Of a DNA stretch of 61,502 nucleotides, positions 35,725-45,256 are shown piece after piece (position 1 is the first letter of the stretch; each line of letters begins with the position of its first letter). The notes below the pieces were generated by a model. It was not told where the DNA came from, did not search any database, and saw nothing but the letters and a program-made list of their open reading frames with translations. The translations under genes and the position numbers were made by a program. Source of the stretch: Pseudomonadota bacterium (GTDB lineage Bacteria > Desulfobacterota > Desulfobulbia > Desulfobulbales > Desulfocapsaceae); the NCBI GenBank assembly GCA_018817385.1, contig JAHIUA010000038.1, positions 1 through 61,502 on the forward strand, given 5' to 3'.

Positions 35725-35829
35725 TGAGTAAACCCTGAAAAACGAGGAGACAGAAAAAGACAGAAGAGAATATTTGCAATGTGGACAGATATAGTTGTCT
35801 TTGTTTTTCTATTGAATTAAGGAGGTGTT

Positions 35830-36624
35830 ATGAAATTGTTTAAACTGAAATCCTTGACGTTAGCTATGTGTTTGGTTGTCTTTCCCGCTCTTGCGAGCTC
35901 TGCGGCTGAGGTGAAGTTATGGGGGTCAACTACTTGTCAAAAACGTTTTCTGGAACCTGGTGCTAAGGCACTGGAAGAGGCCACCGGCGTGAAGATCAAA
36001 GTCTTAGGAGTTGGAACAGGCAAAGGCATGGTGGCTCTCTTTGAGGGTAAAACCAATGTGGCGATCTCTTCTAACACCCTGGAAGACAGTGTGAAAAGTG
36101 CACAGAAGGTCAGGGCAGAAGCTGGCTTAGAACCCATTGCCGTACCAGAAGGGCTCCAATTTCATACTATCACTGAAGATATTATTGTTCCCATCGTTCA
36201 TCAGGATAATCCAGTTGCTGCACTGAGTTGGGATCAATTGTCCGATTTGAATACAGGTAAGGTCACAAACTGGAAAGACGTGGGCGGCAACGACGCTGCC
36301 GTCAAAGTAATCACCAGCCATGCTGGTAGTTCGACTAAGGCTGTTTTTCAAAAAATGGTCATGAAAAAACAGGAATATTCTCCGAGTGCATTAGAAGTGA
36401 AAAGCACCCGTCTGGAAATTAATGAAGTCTCTGCTGATGTCGGTGGCATAGGAGCGGTTAGTAAGGGGTTTGTGAGTCTGAGCCCTGGCAATAGTAAAAT
36501 TATTAAAACTGATACCATTAGCAGGCCACTTGGTCTGATCACTATCGGCGATCCAAGTCCAGATGTGCAAAAAATTATCGACTACTTCCTTTCTTCAGAA
36601 GGACAGAAACAGATTCTTGATTAA
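35830..36624 (+). CDS. PstS-like phosphate-type periplasmic binding protein
   Basis: 264 residues with a signal peptide (LTLAMCLVVFPALASSA-A, about 1-26) and a PBP-like type 2 fold: VKLWGSTTCQKRFLEPGAKALEEATGVKIKVLGVGTGKGMVALFEGKTNVAISSN, DIIVPIVHQDNPVAALSWDQLSDLNTGKVTNWKDVGG, SHAGSSTKAVFQKMV. The SST loop resembles PstS, but the first loop reads GSTTCQ. A perfect AAGGAGG ribosome site precedes ATG 35830. No pstCAB genes follow; instead a chemoreceptor gene begins 93 bases later. It may therefore deliver a ligand to the receptor rather than to a transporter. Confidence 0.85.
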   Translation: MKLFKLKSLTLAMCLVVFPALASSAAEVKLWGSTTCQKRFLEPGAKALEEATGVKIKVLGVGTGKGMVALFEGKTNVAISSNTLEDSVKSAQKVRAEAGLEPIAVPEGLQFHTITEDIIVPIVHQDNPVAALSWDQLSDLNTGKVTNWKDVGGNDAAVKVITSHAGSSTKAVFQKMVMKKQEYSPSALEVKSTRLEINEVSADVGGIGAVSKGFVSLSPGNSKIIKTDTISRPLGLITIGDPSPDVQKIIDYFLSSEGQKQILD

Positions 36625-36717
36625 TCAGTTTTTCTTGCTAAGCAACCGGCCGGGAACGGTAAAAAAACACTGGTCGGTTGTCATCAGCGATCTGTATATT
36701 CAGGAGAACTATTGGTC

Positions 36718-38763
36718 ATGCAATTACGTTATAAGTTGTACGGTGGCTTTAGCACGGTAGTTTTGATTAGTGTAGCAGTTGGTCTGTTGGGTTGGTACGG
36801 TGCCAGTCAATTAAGAAAGAATATTTCACTGACCGGCACAATCAGTCTGCCATCCATCTTGGCTATTCAGAACCTGAAGGAGGCGCAGAGTTCCATCAAG
36901 ACCTCGGAACGTACCTTGTTGAACCCTGCTCTTGGCCAGGCAAGCCGGCAAGCTGAGTACGAAAACATAACTAACGCTTTTCATAATGCGGCTACTGCCA
37001 TGGAGGTATATCAGGCTCTGCCGCATACCGAGTCAGAACAGGAGAGCTGGGAGAAGTTTGTTGTCAATTGGCAAAGCTGGGAAAAGGATATTGATACATT
37101 TGTTAGTCTGAGTAAAATTATCGATGATATTCAAATCCAAAACCCACAAAAATTGGCTATGGAAATCGAACGTAATTTCAGACAGTATAATTCATGGGCT
37201 GCAAAGACAGTAATCGCAGTATTAGATCAGAGCGCTTTCCAAGAGAATACAGACTGGGAAAAATCTGCTTTTGCCCAGTTTCTGCTGCCACTTGATATTC
37301 AAAATACAATTGTGCAGGAGGCTGTCAAAAATCTCTTGCAGCAACTCCAAATGGTTTATTCATCAGTACAGAATATAACGGATTTCATAGAGGTCGAAGA
37401 ATATGATTTGGCAAAAGATGTGTACACGGCAGAGGTGTTACCCAGTATAGAAAATCTTCAGTTCTATGTGGAGAAGCTGATGGCTCCAATTAACAAAGCG
37501 CTTGCCCACTATGAAGATTTGACAACGCTGGAGCAGGACATAACTGCCGGTTCTTTGTCGCATACTGAGACCTTGTTGGCCGAACTCGTTGAATCCACTA
37601 CGACTAAGGTTTCTGATAGTGTCAAAAATGGGGAAACCCTTGCCGGTGATATTTCAACTTTGATTCTCTTGGCGATTCTTGCCGGTACATTTTTGGCCAT
37701 AGTACTTGTGTTTTTTATTGTGCGCTCGTTTTTCAAACCGATCAACAATACCGTCAGTATGATAAAGGATATTGCCGAAGGAGAGGGGGATCTTACCAAG
37801 CGTTTACAAGTAACTTCAAAAGACGAAATGGGGGAGTTGGCTTCCTGGTTTAACGTCTTTATCGCCAAGATTCAGGAAATCATTGAAAAAGTCGCTGGCA
37901 ACGCTGTCAACCTGAATACTTCTTCTGCCGATCTTTCCAGTATTGCCTCACAGTTGTCTAGCGGTGCTGCACAAACTTTAGGCAAAGCCAATACGGTGGC
38001 CACTGCCGGTGAAGAGATGAGCACCAACATGAATACAGTTGCCACTGCCATGGAAGAGGCTTCTACCAATGTTGGCCTGGTGGCCAGGGCTGCTGAAGAG
38101 ATGATGTCCACAATTAACGAAATTGCCGAGAATAGTAAAAAGGCCAGTAGCATCAGCAGCCAGGCGGTAACGCAGACGAAAAACGCTTCTGCTCAGGTAG
38201 GAGAGTTGGGGACGGCAGCCAAGGAGATTGGAAAGGTCGTAGAGGCAATTACAGAAATATCCCAGCAGGTCAACCTCCTGGCCCTTAATGCCACAATTGA
38301 ATCAGCTCGGGCTGGCGAGGCGGGTAAGGGGTTTGCGGTAGTGGCCAACGAAATTAAAGAGCTGGCCAGGCAGACCTCTGTTGCCGCTGACGAAATCAAA
38401 GTCAAGGTTTCCGGAATCCAAAATTCAACCGAGGAAACAGTGAATGAAATTTCCACTATTTCCAAAGTGGTTAATGAGGTCAATGAGATTGTATCCATCA
38501 TAGCTATTGCAGTAGAAGGTCAATCGGTGACCACCAGTGAAATCGCTGGTAATATTGGCCAAGCCTCTCAAGGGCTCACAGAGGTGAGTGAAAATGTTGC
38601 CCAGAGTTCAAAGGTTTCTTCTCAAATTGCCGTTGAGATTGCTGAAGTTACTGATGCTGCTGGAGAAATCTCCAGTTCCAGCTCTCAAGTCACCTTGAAT
38701 GCACAAGAGCTTTTTCGGTTAGCGGGAGAATTAAATAAGATGGTTGGGCGGTTCAAGGTGTAA
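36718..38763 (+). CDS. Methyl-accepting chemotaxis protein
   Basis: 681 residues from ATG 36718, ten bases after AGGAGA; a TTG at 36712 is too close to the ribosome site. TM1 is at about 10-28, a helical periplasmic sensor of about 280 residues follows, TM2 ([21 protein letters not shown]) is near 305-328, then HAMP and the signalling domain. The hairpin tip [41 protein letters not shown] is typical, and there is no C-terminal pentapeptide. It is probably paired with the binding protein upstream. The output could be flagellar or an alternative chemosensory array. Confidence 0.9.
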   Translation: MQLRYKLYGGFSTVVLISVAVGLLGWYGASQLRKNISLTGTISLPSILAIQNLKEAQSSIKTSERTLLNPALGQASRQAEYENITNAFHNAATAMEVYQALPHTESEQESWEKFVVNWQSWEKDIDTFVSLSKIIDDIQIQNPQKLAMEIERNFRQYNSWAAKTVIAVLDQSAFQENTDWEKSAFAQFLLPLDIQNTIVQEAVKNLLQQLQMVYSSVQNITDFIEVEEYDLAKDVYTAEVLPSIENLQFYVEKLMAPINKALAHYEDLTTLEQDITAGSLSHTETLLAELVESTTTKVSDSVKNGETLAGDISTLILLAILAGTFLAIVLVFFIVRSFFKPINNTVSMIKDIAEGEGDLTKRLQVTSKDEMGELASWFNVFIAKIQEIIEKVAGNAVNLNTSSADLSSIASQLSSGAAQTLGKANTVATAGEEMSTNMNTVATAMEEASTNVGLVARAAEEMMSTINEIAENSKKASSISSQAVTQTKNASAQVGELGTAAKEIGKVVEAITEISQQVNLLALNATIESARAGEAGKGFAVVANEIKELARQTSVAADEIKVKVSGIQNSTEETVNEISTISKVVNEVNEIVSIIAIAVEGQSVTTSEIAGNIGQASQGLTEVSENVAQSSKVSSQIAVEIAEVTDAAGEISSSSSQVTLNAQELFRLAGELNKMVGRFKV

Positions 38764-39099
38764 TGCGATTGAACTTCGTTGAAACAGTTATCTGTAAAAT
38801 AGTTTCGACTTGGATAATTCTAACGAATGCTTCGTGTTGTTATCGTTAATGAGAATATTGTTAAGGGCAGCGTATTGCTGTTTTGTTTTTGTATCCGACA
38901 GGTTCATAAAATGAAAATGAACTGATTTCCTGTCAATCAGTGGGGAACAACCCAGAAACTCGCGGGAAGTAACGATGCAAATTTTTTGATCGTACTATTT
39001 TTGTCTTGGTTCGTTGAGCAAGAGGGCATCGGTGTTTTCTTCGCCTGTTAGCGAATCTGGCAATCACAATTAAACTTGAGACCATTAGTTAGCATATTC

Positions 39100-39969
39100 A
39101 TGAAAGAGCAAAGACGAGTACAAAAAAGGATTAACTATTTAGCCCATGCGTTAGTGAGTTCAGGTACAGGAGAAACGATTAAAGGCTTAATCCGTGATAT
39201 CAGTCCCGAGTCCATTTATTTATATATTGATCCGATTTTTGAACTCGATAGCCCTGTGAATATTGAAATTATTCTCCTAGGTGCCAACAGCCAGCTGACC
39301 GTCAAGATGCCGGCTAGGGTGGCAAGAAAAGACCAGCATGGCGTAGCGATGATTTTTTTTACTCCCCTTGAATGGTGGCCAATCTTTACCTACTTTCCTT
39401 CGTACAATCTGGATGGTCTCGATAGCCAAGAAGGAGCGGGGACTGCATTGCCAGGTCATTGCCAAAAAATCCCTGCTGCCTTTCAGGGTGATCTTTCAAT
39501 TATAACCATTGAGAATCTTATGCAGCTTGTCAGCCATGCTGCTCTGTCAGGCGAGTTGAAACTTTCTACCCCCGGCAATTCTGCTGTTTTTTATGTTCAC
39601 AAAGGAACCCTGGTCTATGGGTATCTTGAAAAAAATGCAATGCGAACTGGGCAGAGATTGATACAAGCTAACTATATTACCAAAGAAAACCTGCAGGAAT
39701 GCCTCTTGCTGTGTCGGAAAAAATTGCCCCAACCCAAAATTGGAAAAATATTGGTTGAAAAAGGTTATCTTAAGCAGGAAGATCTGGAAAAAGTAATTAA
39801 GGAATTGATTAAGGCGGTTTTCTTTGAAGTTCTTTCTTGGAAAGAGGGTTTCTTTACCTTTTCGATAAAAGAAATTCCCAGTGGTGAATGTATCTTTCTT
39901 GAGGAAAGAATTGATCATTTGATTCTTGCAGGTATTATTAATCTTGAAAATTCTCATGATCGCCTCTGA
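39100..39969 (+). CDS. PilZ-like plus PATAN (DUF4388) domain protein
   Basis: 289 residues from ATG 39100; an upstream TTG at 39076 is possible but unlikely. The N-terminal part (QRRVQKRINYLAHALVSSGTGETIKGLIRDISPESIYLYID) has the PilZ-type RRxxxR start and a D.S..G-like motif altered to DISPES, so c-di-GMP binding may be weak. From about residue 130 a DUF4388/PATAN domain follows (FQGDLSIITIENLMQLVSHAALSGELKLS, then FYVHKGTLVYGYL), with a helical C-terminal extension (IGKILVEKGYLKQEDLEKVIKE). Such proteins are cytoplasmic adaptors in surface or motility signalling. Confidence 0.75.
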   Translation: MKEQRRVQKRINYLAHALVSSGTGETIKGLIRDISPESIYLYIDPIFELDSPVNIEIILLGANSQLTVKMPARVARKDQHGVAMIFFTPLEWWPIFTYFPSYNLDGLDSQEGAGTALPGHCQKIPAAFQGDLSIITIENLMQLVSHAALSGELKLSTPGNSAVFYVHKGTLVYGYLEKNAMRTGQRLIQANYITKENLQECLLLCRKKLPQPKIGKILVEKGYLKQEDLEKVIKELIKAVFFEVLSWKEGFFTFSIKEIPSGECIFLEERIDHLILAGIINLENSHDRL

Positions 39970-40440
39970 CAGTTCTGTTCAGACGGCATCCAGGTTGAAT
40001 ATAAAATAACTTGCTGAGGACTGTCTCGGTCAGTAGTACTCATAATAATTGCGCTGCCCCACCTGATGATGACCTTGCGATCCAGGGTGCTACTCTGCAC
40101 AGTTCGCCTGGGTGTGGCCGGTACTCCGATCCTATCAGCTACAGTATTCGTCGGGATGTGCTCCTGCCAGGTGACGTTTTGCACCCTCTGCCCTGCCATC
40201 TCTACAAATACCTCTAACCACTCCCCTGACCCATTGGGCCCAGGCGACGAAGAAGTCGTGACATTCACAACCGCTGAAGAAACTGTCACCAGGAGGTTGC
40301 CGTATTGGCTTATCCTGTATGGATTTCTCTGCATTCAAGGAGTTCCTCCGTTGAAGATATCCTGTGATAGGGGTAGAGTTGAGAGTACTGTTGAGAGGGA
40401 ATTCACTAACCATCTTTGCTTGAAATTCATTGTAAGAGCT
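39970..40440. other. Intergenic region before the small membrane protein
   Basis: Both strands carry frames without recognisable domains or ribosome sites, and composition shifts towards GC. I see no supported feature. Confidence 0.35.
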
Positions 40441-40605
40441 ATGAAAAAAATTATTCTTCTCCTTTGTATAACCATCTTTGGCTGGATCGGCTGGTGGCTT
40501 GGCGCCCATGTAGGTGTTATGACCGCCTACCTGGCGAGTGTTGTCGGCAGTTTGTGTGGTGTTTATGTGGGGGTTCGCATCAATCAAGATTACCTGGATT
40601 TATGA
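40441..40605 (+). CDS. Small glycine-rich membrane protein
   Basis: 54 residues from ATG 40441, which starts the classic MKKIILLLCITIFGWIGWWLGAHVG. A second hydrophobic stretch has glycine-zipper spacing (YLASVVGSLCGVYVGVRI). Its TGA overlaps the ATG of the U32 gene (ATGA at 40602-40605), so the two are translationally coupled. A longer in-frame version from 40066 exists but has no domain support. Function is unknown; such proteins often occur as single small inner-membrane genes in Desulfobacterota and relatives. Confidence 0.7.
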   Translation: MKKIILLLCITIFGWIGWWLGAHVGVMTAYLASVVGSLCGVYVGVRINQDYLDL

Positions 40606-42929
40606 AGAAGTCAGTGATGGATCAGGCCATGGGAAGGAAGATAGAATTACTGGCACCGGGTGGAGATATTGATTCTATAAAAGCTGCAATTATAGCTGGG
40701 GCGAATGCTATATACTGTGGTCTTGATCGATTTAATGCCAGAAATCGAGCAGAAAATATTACTCTTAAAGATTTAAGTGGGATTATAAGGCTTGCACATA
40801 AGCATGATTGTCAAGTTTTTCTAACCCTTAATATCATTATAGTGGAGAGCGAAATCCCCGCCCTCATTCGTTTACTGAACAGATTAATAAATACAAACAT
40901 TGATGCCGTAATTGTTCAGGATTTAGGAGTGTTTTATCTCCTTTCCCATTATTTTCCGGGTCTTGCAATTCATGCGTCTACTCAGCTTACAACGCATAAT
41001 GCAGGTCAGATAAAATTTTTAAGTAAATTAACTGCCACCCGAGTGAATCTTTCCAGAGAGTTAAGTCTTCATGAGATAAAAGAGTTGGCTATAACTGGGC
41101 ATGAACATAATGTTCTCATTGAAGTGTTTGTCCATGGGTCTTATTGCCTCTCTTTTTCCGGAATCTGTTATATGAGTTCTGTTAATGGAGGAAATTCTGG
41201 AAATCGCGGTAGATGTAGTCAGCTCTGTAGAGACCAATATGTAACTACTGCTCAAGGGAGGAACTTTCCTCTTAATATTAAAGATAATTCTGCATATTTT
41301 GATTTGAGAGAGCTTTTTGATGCAGGAGTTGACTCAATAAAGATTGAAGGAAGAATAAAAAAATTCCATTATGTCTATACGGTGGTAAATTCCTGGAAAA
41401 AACAGATTCAGAGTCTTTATGATCAAGGTAAAGTGAATTGTGATAACAGTGATCTTTATAAGGTTTTCAATCGTGATTTTTCAAATGCATTTTTGAAGGG
41501 TGATATTAATAAGAGTATGTTTATTGATAATCCAAGAGATAATGCAGCAATCCATCTTTCTGAAATAAAAGGCTTTCCAAGCGATGAAAATTTAGAAAAA
41601 TATAAAAAAGAAATTTATGATGTAAAAACAGGAATTATCAAGAGTGTTGAGGGGAGAATTAAAAAACTCAGTATCGAAAAAGCACCTTTGATAATAACTG
41701 TTACCGGAGAACCTGGTACGCCATTACAAGTATCTGTGAAAACTCCTGACGCTTCATTTGTTGTGCTTTCTGACATTAATCTTGTAACTAGAGATACCTG
41801 TTCAGGGGGAACGGGTAATTCCGGGAAAAACAGGAAAAACAGGAAAAACAGTGCTCAGTGTCTTGATTACGAGATGTTCTTAGAAAGAATGAAATCTCTG
41901 AACGATACCGAATATTTTATTACCCGTTTGGAATTAGAGGACATTCAAAGTAATCTTTTTATGCCTTTTAAAGAGATCACTGCAATAAAAAAGAGGATTT
42001 TGTTCATATTAAATGGTTCAAAAGGTGCTGTTGATCCAGTTGCTGTTCCCCTTTTAACAAAGCAGAGTGAGATAGAAAACAAACCCGCACTTTCTGTGTT
42101 GATCTCCTCTCAAAAGGATCTCCATCTTTGTCATACGACTTCTGCAGATATCTATTTTCAACTGCCTGATAGCTTTAAAAACGCCTGTTCTGAGTTCATA
42201 GATCTGTTCAGGGAAAACAAGAGGTTAATCCCTTGGTTTCCTTCTGTCTTGATAGGAGAAGACTACCATGCTGCGCTGGAATTTCTTCAACAGGGGCAGC
42301 CGAAACGTATTGTTACCAATAATAGCGGAATAGCTTACGAAGCCTATCGAAAAGGAATTCCTTGGATAGCAGGTCCCTATCTGAATAGTGTGAACTCCTT
42401 TAGTCTGCTAAGCTTAAAAGAGAATTTTAATTGTTATGGTGCATTTATATCAAATGAACTCAAAAAAATGCAGATAAAGAGTATTAAAAGACCTCGGGAT
42501 TTTGAACTGTATTATAGCATCTATCACCCTATTGTCCTGCTTACAAGTCGGCAATGTCTGTTCCATCAGGTGACTGGATGTGAAAAAAATAGTATTGATG
42601 ATACATGCATGCAACAGTGTGAAAAATATGCATCAATTACTAATTTAAAAGATGTCTCCTTCGGTATAGAAAAAACAAAGGGGAACTATCCTGGTCTTTA
42701 CAGTAAAACCAATTTTTTGAATACAGATATCGTTACAGATATCCCTGGATTGTTTTCCGGGTTTAGTATTGATTTAAGGGAGATAAAAACAGATACCAAA
42801 ATAGAGTTGGATAAATCAAGAATAGTCACGCTTTTTGAGAATCATCTTGATGGAATCTCCGATGCCACGGAAGAACTCAAAAAAAATATTCACCCCGTAA
42901 CCAACACTCAATACATAAAAGGAATCTAA
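40602..42929 (+). CDS. Peptidase U32 family protein, RlhA-like with DUF3656-type middle
   Basis: 775 residues from ATG 40602. It starts with the U32 opening IELLAPGGDIDSIKAAIIAGANAIYCGLDRFNAR. It carries the family signature near 170-200 (EVFVHGSYCLSFSGICYMSSVNGGNSGNRGRCSQLCR), whose cysteines likely bind an iron-sulfur cluster. Members such as RlhA, TrhP and UbiU hydroxylate rRNA or tRNA or quinone precursors from prephenate-linked chemistry rather than cutting peptides. Size and layout resemble RlhA (653 residues in E. coli), so 23S rRNA hydroxylation is plausible. A Lys/Asn-rich insert near 406-416 is encoded by a tandem GAAAAACAG repeat. The gene is AT-rich. Confidence 0.8.
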   Translation: MKKSVMDQAMGRKIELLAPGGDIDSIKAAIIAGANAIYCGLDRFNARNRAENITLKDLSGIIRLAHKHDCQVFLTLNIIIVESEIPALIRLLNRLINTNIDAVIVQDLGVFYLLSHYFPGLAIHASTQLTTHNAGQIKFLSKLTATRVNLSRELSLHEIKELAITGHEHNVLIEVFVHGSYCLSFSGICYMSSVNGGNSGNRGRCSQLCRDQYVTTAQGRNFPLNIKDNSAYFDLRELFDAGVDSIKIEGRIKKFHYVYTVVNSWKKQIQSLYDQGKVNCDNSDLYKVFNRDFSNAFLKGDINKSMFIDNPRDNAAIHLSEIKGFPSDENLEKYKKEIYDVKTGIIKSVEGRIKKLSIEKAPLIITVTGEPGTPLQVSVKTPDASFVVLSDINLVTRDTCSGGTGNSGKNRKNRKNSAQCLDYEMFLERMKSLNDTEYFITRLELEDIQSNLFMPFKEITAIKKRILFILNGSKGAVDPVAVPLLTKQSEIENKPALSVLISSQKDLHLCHTTSADIYFQLPDSFKNACSEFIDLFRENKRLIPWFPSVLIGEDYHAALEFLQQGQPKRIVTNNSGIAYEAYRKGIPWIAGPYLNSVNSFSLLSLKENFNCYGAFISNELKKMQIKSIKRPRDFELYYSIYHPIVLLTSRQCLFHQVTGCEKNSIDDTCMQQCEKYASITNLKDVSFGIEKTKGNYPGLYSKTNFLNTDIVTDIPGLFSGFSIDLREIKTDTKIELDKSRIVTLFENHLDGISDATEELKKNIHPVTNTQYIKGI

Positions 42930-43165
42930 CAAAAATTGCTTAGTATCGGCGACAACGGTAAGGGGCAATGCCCTATGAGCCCTGCAACGTATGCTTCGCT
43001 TCTCGGTGGCTCCGCCCATCTGATTGATGTTCAAGATCAATTTGACCACAACCTTTACTCAGAACGCTACTCTGGGTGGGAGACAACAAAACAGAGGCCG
43101 CGGTGATGAAAGCGCACCCCCTGAAAATAGCCGCAGGCACACTTGCACTCTTTGCTGGCAGAAGA

Positions 43166-44191
43166 TCAGTCGAATTTCATGCCGGAGCTTATTACCCGGT
43201 TCCGCCCTTTCTCTTTGGCTTTATACAGGGCCTGATCTGCCAGAGTAATAAGTTTGTCGCACTGAGAACAACGTTCAGGCACCCAGGTGGCCACTCCTAC
43301 ACTGATGGTTACATGATCGCTGACTTTGGAAGCTTTATGAGCTATATTCTGTCTTTCAATATTGGCCCGCATTGTCTCGGCCACCTGAAAAGCGCCTTCG
43401 GATCCGGTTTCAGGTAGGATCACTGCAAATTCCTCTCCCCCGTAACGAGCCACCACATCTGTTTCGCGTTGCACCGAATTATCCAGGCTCTTGGCAACCT
43501 GTTTTAAACAATCGTCTCCCCTCTGATGCCCGTAAGTGTCATTGTAGAACTTAAAAAAATCGATATCCAGCATTATAAGCGAAATAGAGTTGGAATGCCG
43601 TATTGACCGTTGCCATTCGGCCTTCAGCACTTCATCAAACCGCCTCCGGTTCGGAATACCAGTCAGGCCGTCCAGCGATGACAGTTTTTGTAAAATCGCA
43701 TTAGCTTCGGCAAGCTCGTGCTGGCTTTTGACCAGGGCCGCAAAGGCTTCGTCGCGTTGTTTTTGATTGATATAAGCTTGAGAATGATAGCGAATACGAG
43801 CCACTAACTCCATTTTATCCGGCAGCTTAACAATATAGTCGTTGGCTCCAAACTCAAAGGCCTTGCTCTTTATCTCAGGCTCTTCCTTGGTTGAAAGGAC
43901 GATAATAGGCACGTGAAGAAGGACAGGATTGGCTCGAAAGAATCTTACCATGGTAAGTCCGTCAATCTCCGGCATGACGAGATCCTGCAGAATAATAGTC
44001 GGCAGCAGTTCCGTGGCCATTCTCACAGCGTTGGTGGGATCCTGGCAATAATGAAAATCTATATCTTCCTCGACGAGAGATCTCCGTACCGCCTCGGCTA
44101 TTATGGGTTGATCATCAACTAAAAGGACCCTTATTCTGTACGACGTTATTTCATTGAGTCTCTTTCCGTTTTCATCATTACACTCAGCCAT
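43166..44191 (-). CDS. wspR: Response regulator diguanylate cyclase, WspR-type
   Basis: 341 residues: receiver about 20-140 (LLVDDQP, acceptor Asp in ILQDLVMP, Lys in YIVKLPD), a coiled-coil linker and GGDEF at about 175-335. The active-site signature is intact (RYGGEEF), and an RxxD inhibitory site (RETD) lies upstream at the right distance. It makes c-di-GMP from two GTP when phosphorylated by the CheA-like kinase of the operon. It is the last gene of the wsp-type operon, three bases after wspF. The 236-base gap downstream holds a small AGGGGCA/TGCCCT hairpin near 42962. Confidence 0.93.
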   Translation of the reverse strand: MAECNDENGKRLNEITSYRIRVLLVDDQPIIAEAVRRSLVEEDIDFHYCQDPTNAVRMATELLPTIILQDLVMPEIDGLTMVRFFRANPVLLHVPIIVLSTKEEPEIKSKAFEFGANDYIVKLPDKMELVARIRYHSQAYINQKQRDEAFAALVKSQHELAEANAILQKLSSLDGLTGIPNRRRFDEVLKAEWQRSIRHSNSISLIMLDIDFFKFYNDTYGHQRGDDCLKQVAKSLDNSVQRETDVVARYGGEEFAVILPETGSEGAFQVAETMRANIERQNIAHKASKVSDHVTISVGVATWVPERCSQCDKLITLADQALYKAKEKGRNRVISSGMKFD

Positions 44192-44194
44192 TGA

Positions 44195-45223
44195 TCACCT
44201 TTCCATTGCTAATAACTCATTAATTGTCAAACCAATAGCATCAAGCGCTAGGATTTTCTGGGCTGCGTCTATTTCTATTGCTGCCTTGGGCATACCAAAA
44301 ACAACTGAACTTTTTTGATCTTGGGCGATGGTAACGTAGCCCTGTTGACGAAGGGCAAGCAACCCTTCCGCTCCGTCTCTTCCCATACCGGTTAAGATTA
44401 TCCCTATACATCTTCCCCGCCAGTAACGGGCTACACTGTTAAAAAATATATCCACTGAAGGATGATAAAAACTCTCTTTTTGCTCAACTGAATAGCCAAT
44501 TGATTTATTGGGGTACATTATTACATGGTGGTTGGTGGACGGAATCAAAACAACTCCCGGCTGTGGGAGTTCTCCTTCTTTTAATACCCGGACCTTAAGG
44601 TTTACCTGACTATCAAGCCAGTCTGCCATACCTCGGGAAAACAGCTCATCCATGTGCTGAATCACGACAAAGGAAGCGGTTGACTTCGCGGGAATTGTCT
44701 GCAGGATATTGAGCAGAGCCTTTGGCCCTCCCGTTGAACTGCCGATTGCAACCAGACATGCCCCTCGGTCATGGAGGTTGGGTCTTTTTAGCTTTGCCTG
44801 ATTCAGGGTCTGAGAAACAGATGGCTCATTGATCCCGACAATCTTTCCAATCCTGTCTATTTTCTGGAGTAACTCCTGGCCTCCTTCTCCCTTGTCTTTA
44901 TCCAGAATCGGGGTAGCCACAACATCGAGAGCTCCTGCGCCCATAGCCTCAAATACTAAGCCGCTGTTACCGGCAACGTTCGCTGTCACCAACAGAATAG
45001 GGCAGGGGGTCAACTTCATGATCCAGCGGGTGGATTCGACCCCATTCATGACCGGCATGATCAAATCCATCAAAATCAGGTCAGGGACTTTATGAGCACA
45101 TTTCTCGACCGCAATCTGGCCGTTTTCGGCCACCCAGATAATTTCATGCTTCCCATCGGCTGTAACAAACCGGCGAAGTATTTCAACAGCGATGGGCATA
45201 TCATTGACTATGGCAAGTTTCAC
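44195..45223 (-). CDS. wspF: Chemoreceptor methylesterase, CheB/WspF-type
   Basis: 342 residues: receiver about 1-120 (IVNDMPIAVEILRR, acceptor Asp in LILMDLIMP) and a CheB catalytic domain about 150-340. The catalytic triad is visible as Ser in GSSTGG, His in VIQHM and Asp in TGMGRDGA. It removes methyl groups from the receptor and resets the pathway; in Pseudomonas, WspF loss causes constitutive WspR activity. Position between the kinase and the cyclase matches the wsp order exactly. Confidence 0.92.
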   Translation of the reverse strand: MKLAIVNDMPIAVEILRRFVTADGKHEIIWVAENGQIAVEKCAHKVPDLILMDLIMPVMNGVESTRWIMKLTPCPILLVTANVAGNSGLVFEAMGAGALDVVATPILDKDKGEGGQELLQKIDRIGKIVGINEPSVSQTLNQAKLKRPNLHDRGACLVAIGSSTGGPKALLNILQTIPAKSTASFVVIQHMDELFSRGMADWLDSQVNLKVRVLKEGELPQPGVVLIPSTNHHVIMYPNKSIGYSVEQKESFYHPSVDIFFNSVARYWRGRCIGIILTGMGRDGAEGLLALRQQGYVTIAQDQKSSVVFGMPKAAIEIDAAQKILALDAIGLTINELLAMER

Positions 45224-45256
45224 ACGTTCCCCATAACAGAAATTTCAAGGTCTCTT

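Larger units (their letters stand above)
33600..35829. other. 2.2-kb gene-poor, AT-rich region
   Basis: No reading frame here has a recognisable domain. A 98-codon frame from ATG 33851 (with a CxxC) lacks a ribosome site and overlaps an equally long antisense frame, so I do not call it. The stretch from about 34150 to 35830 is strongly AT-rich. It holds the palindromic site at 34172-34218, a tandem 14-mer at 34472 and a possible sigma-54 promoter at 35709. Confidence 0.5.

Noticed and set aside
40066-40440. N-terminal extension of the small membrane protein to 179 residues
   Set aside because: The added part is low in recognisable structure, and ATG 40441 starts a typical membrane leader.
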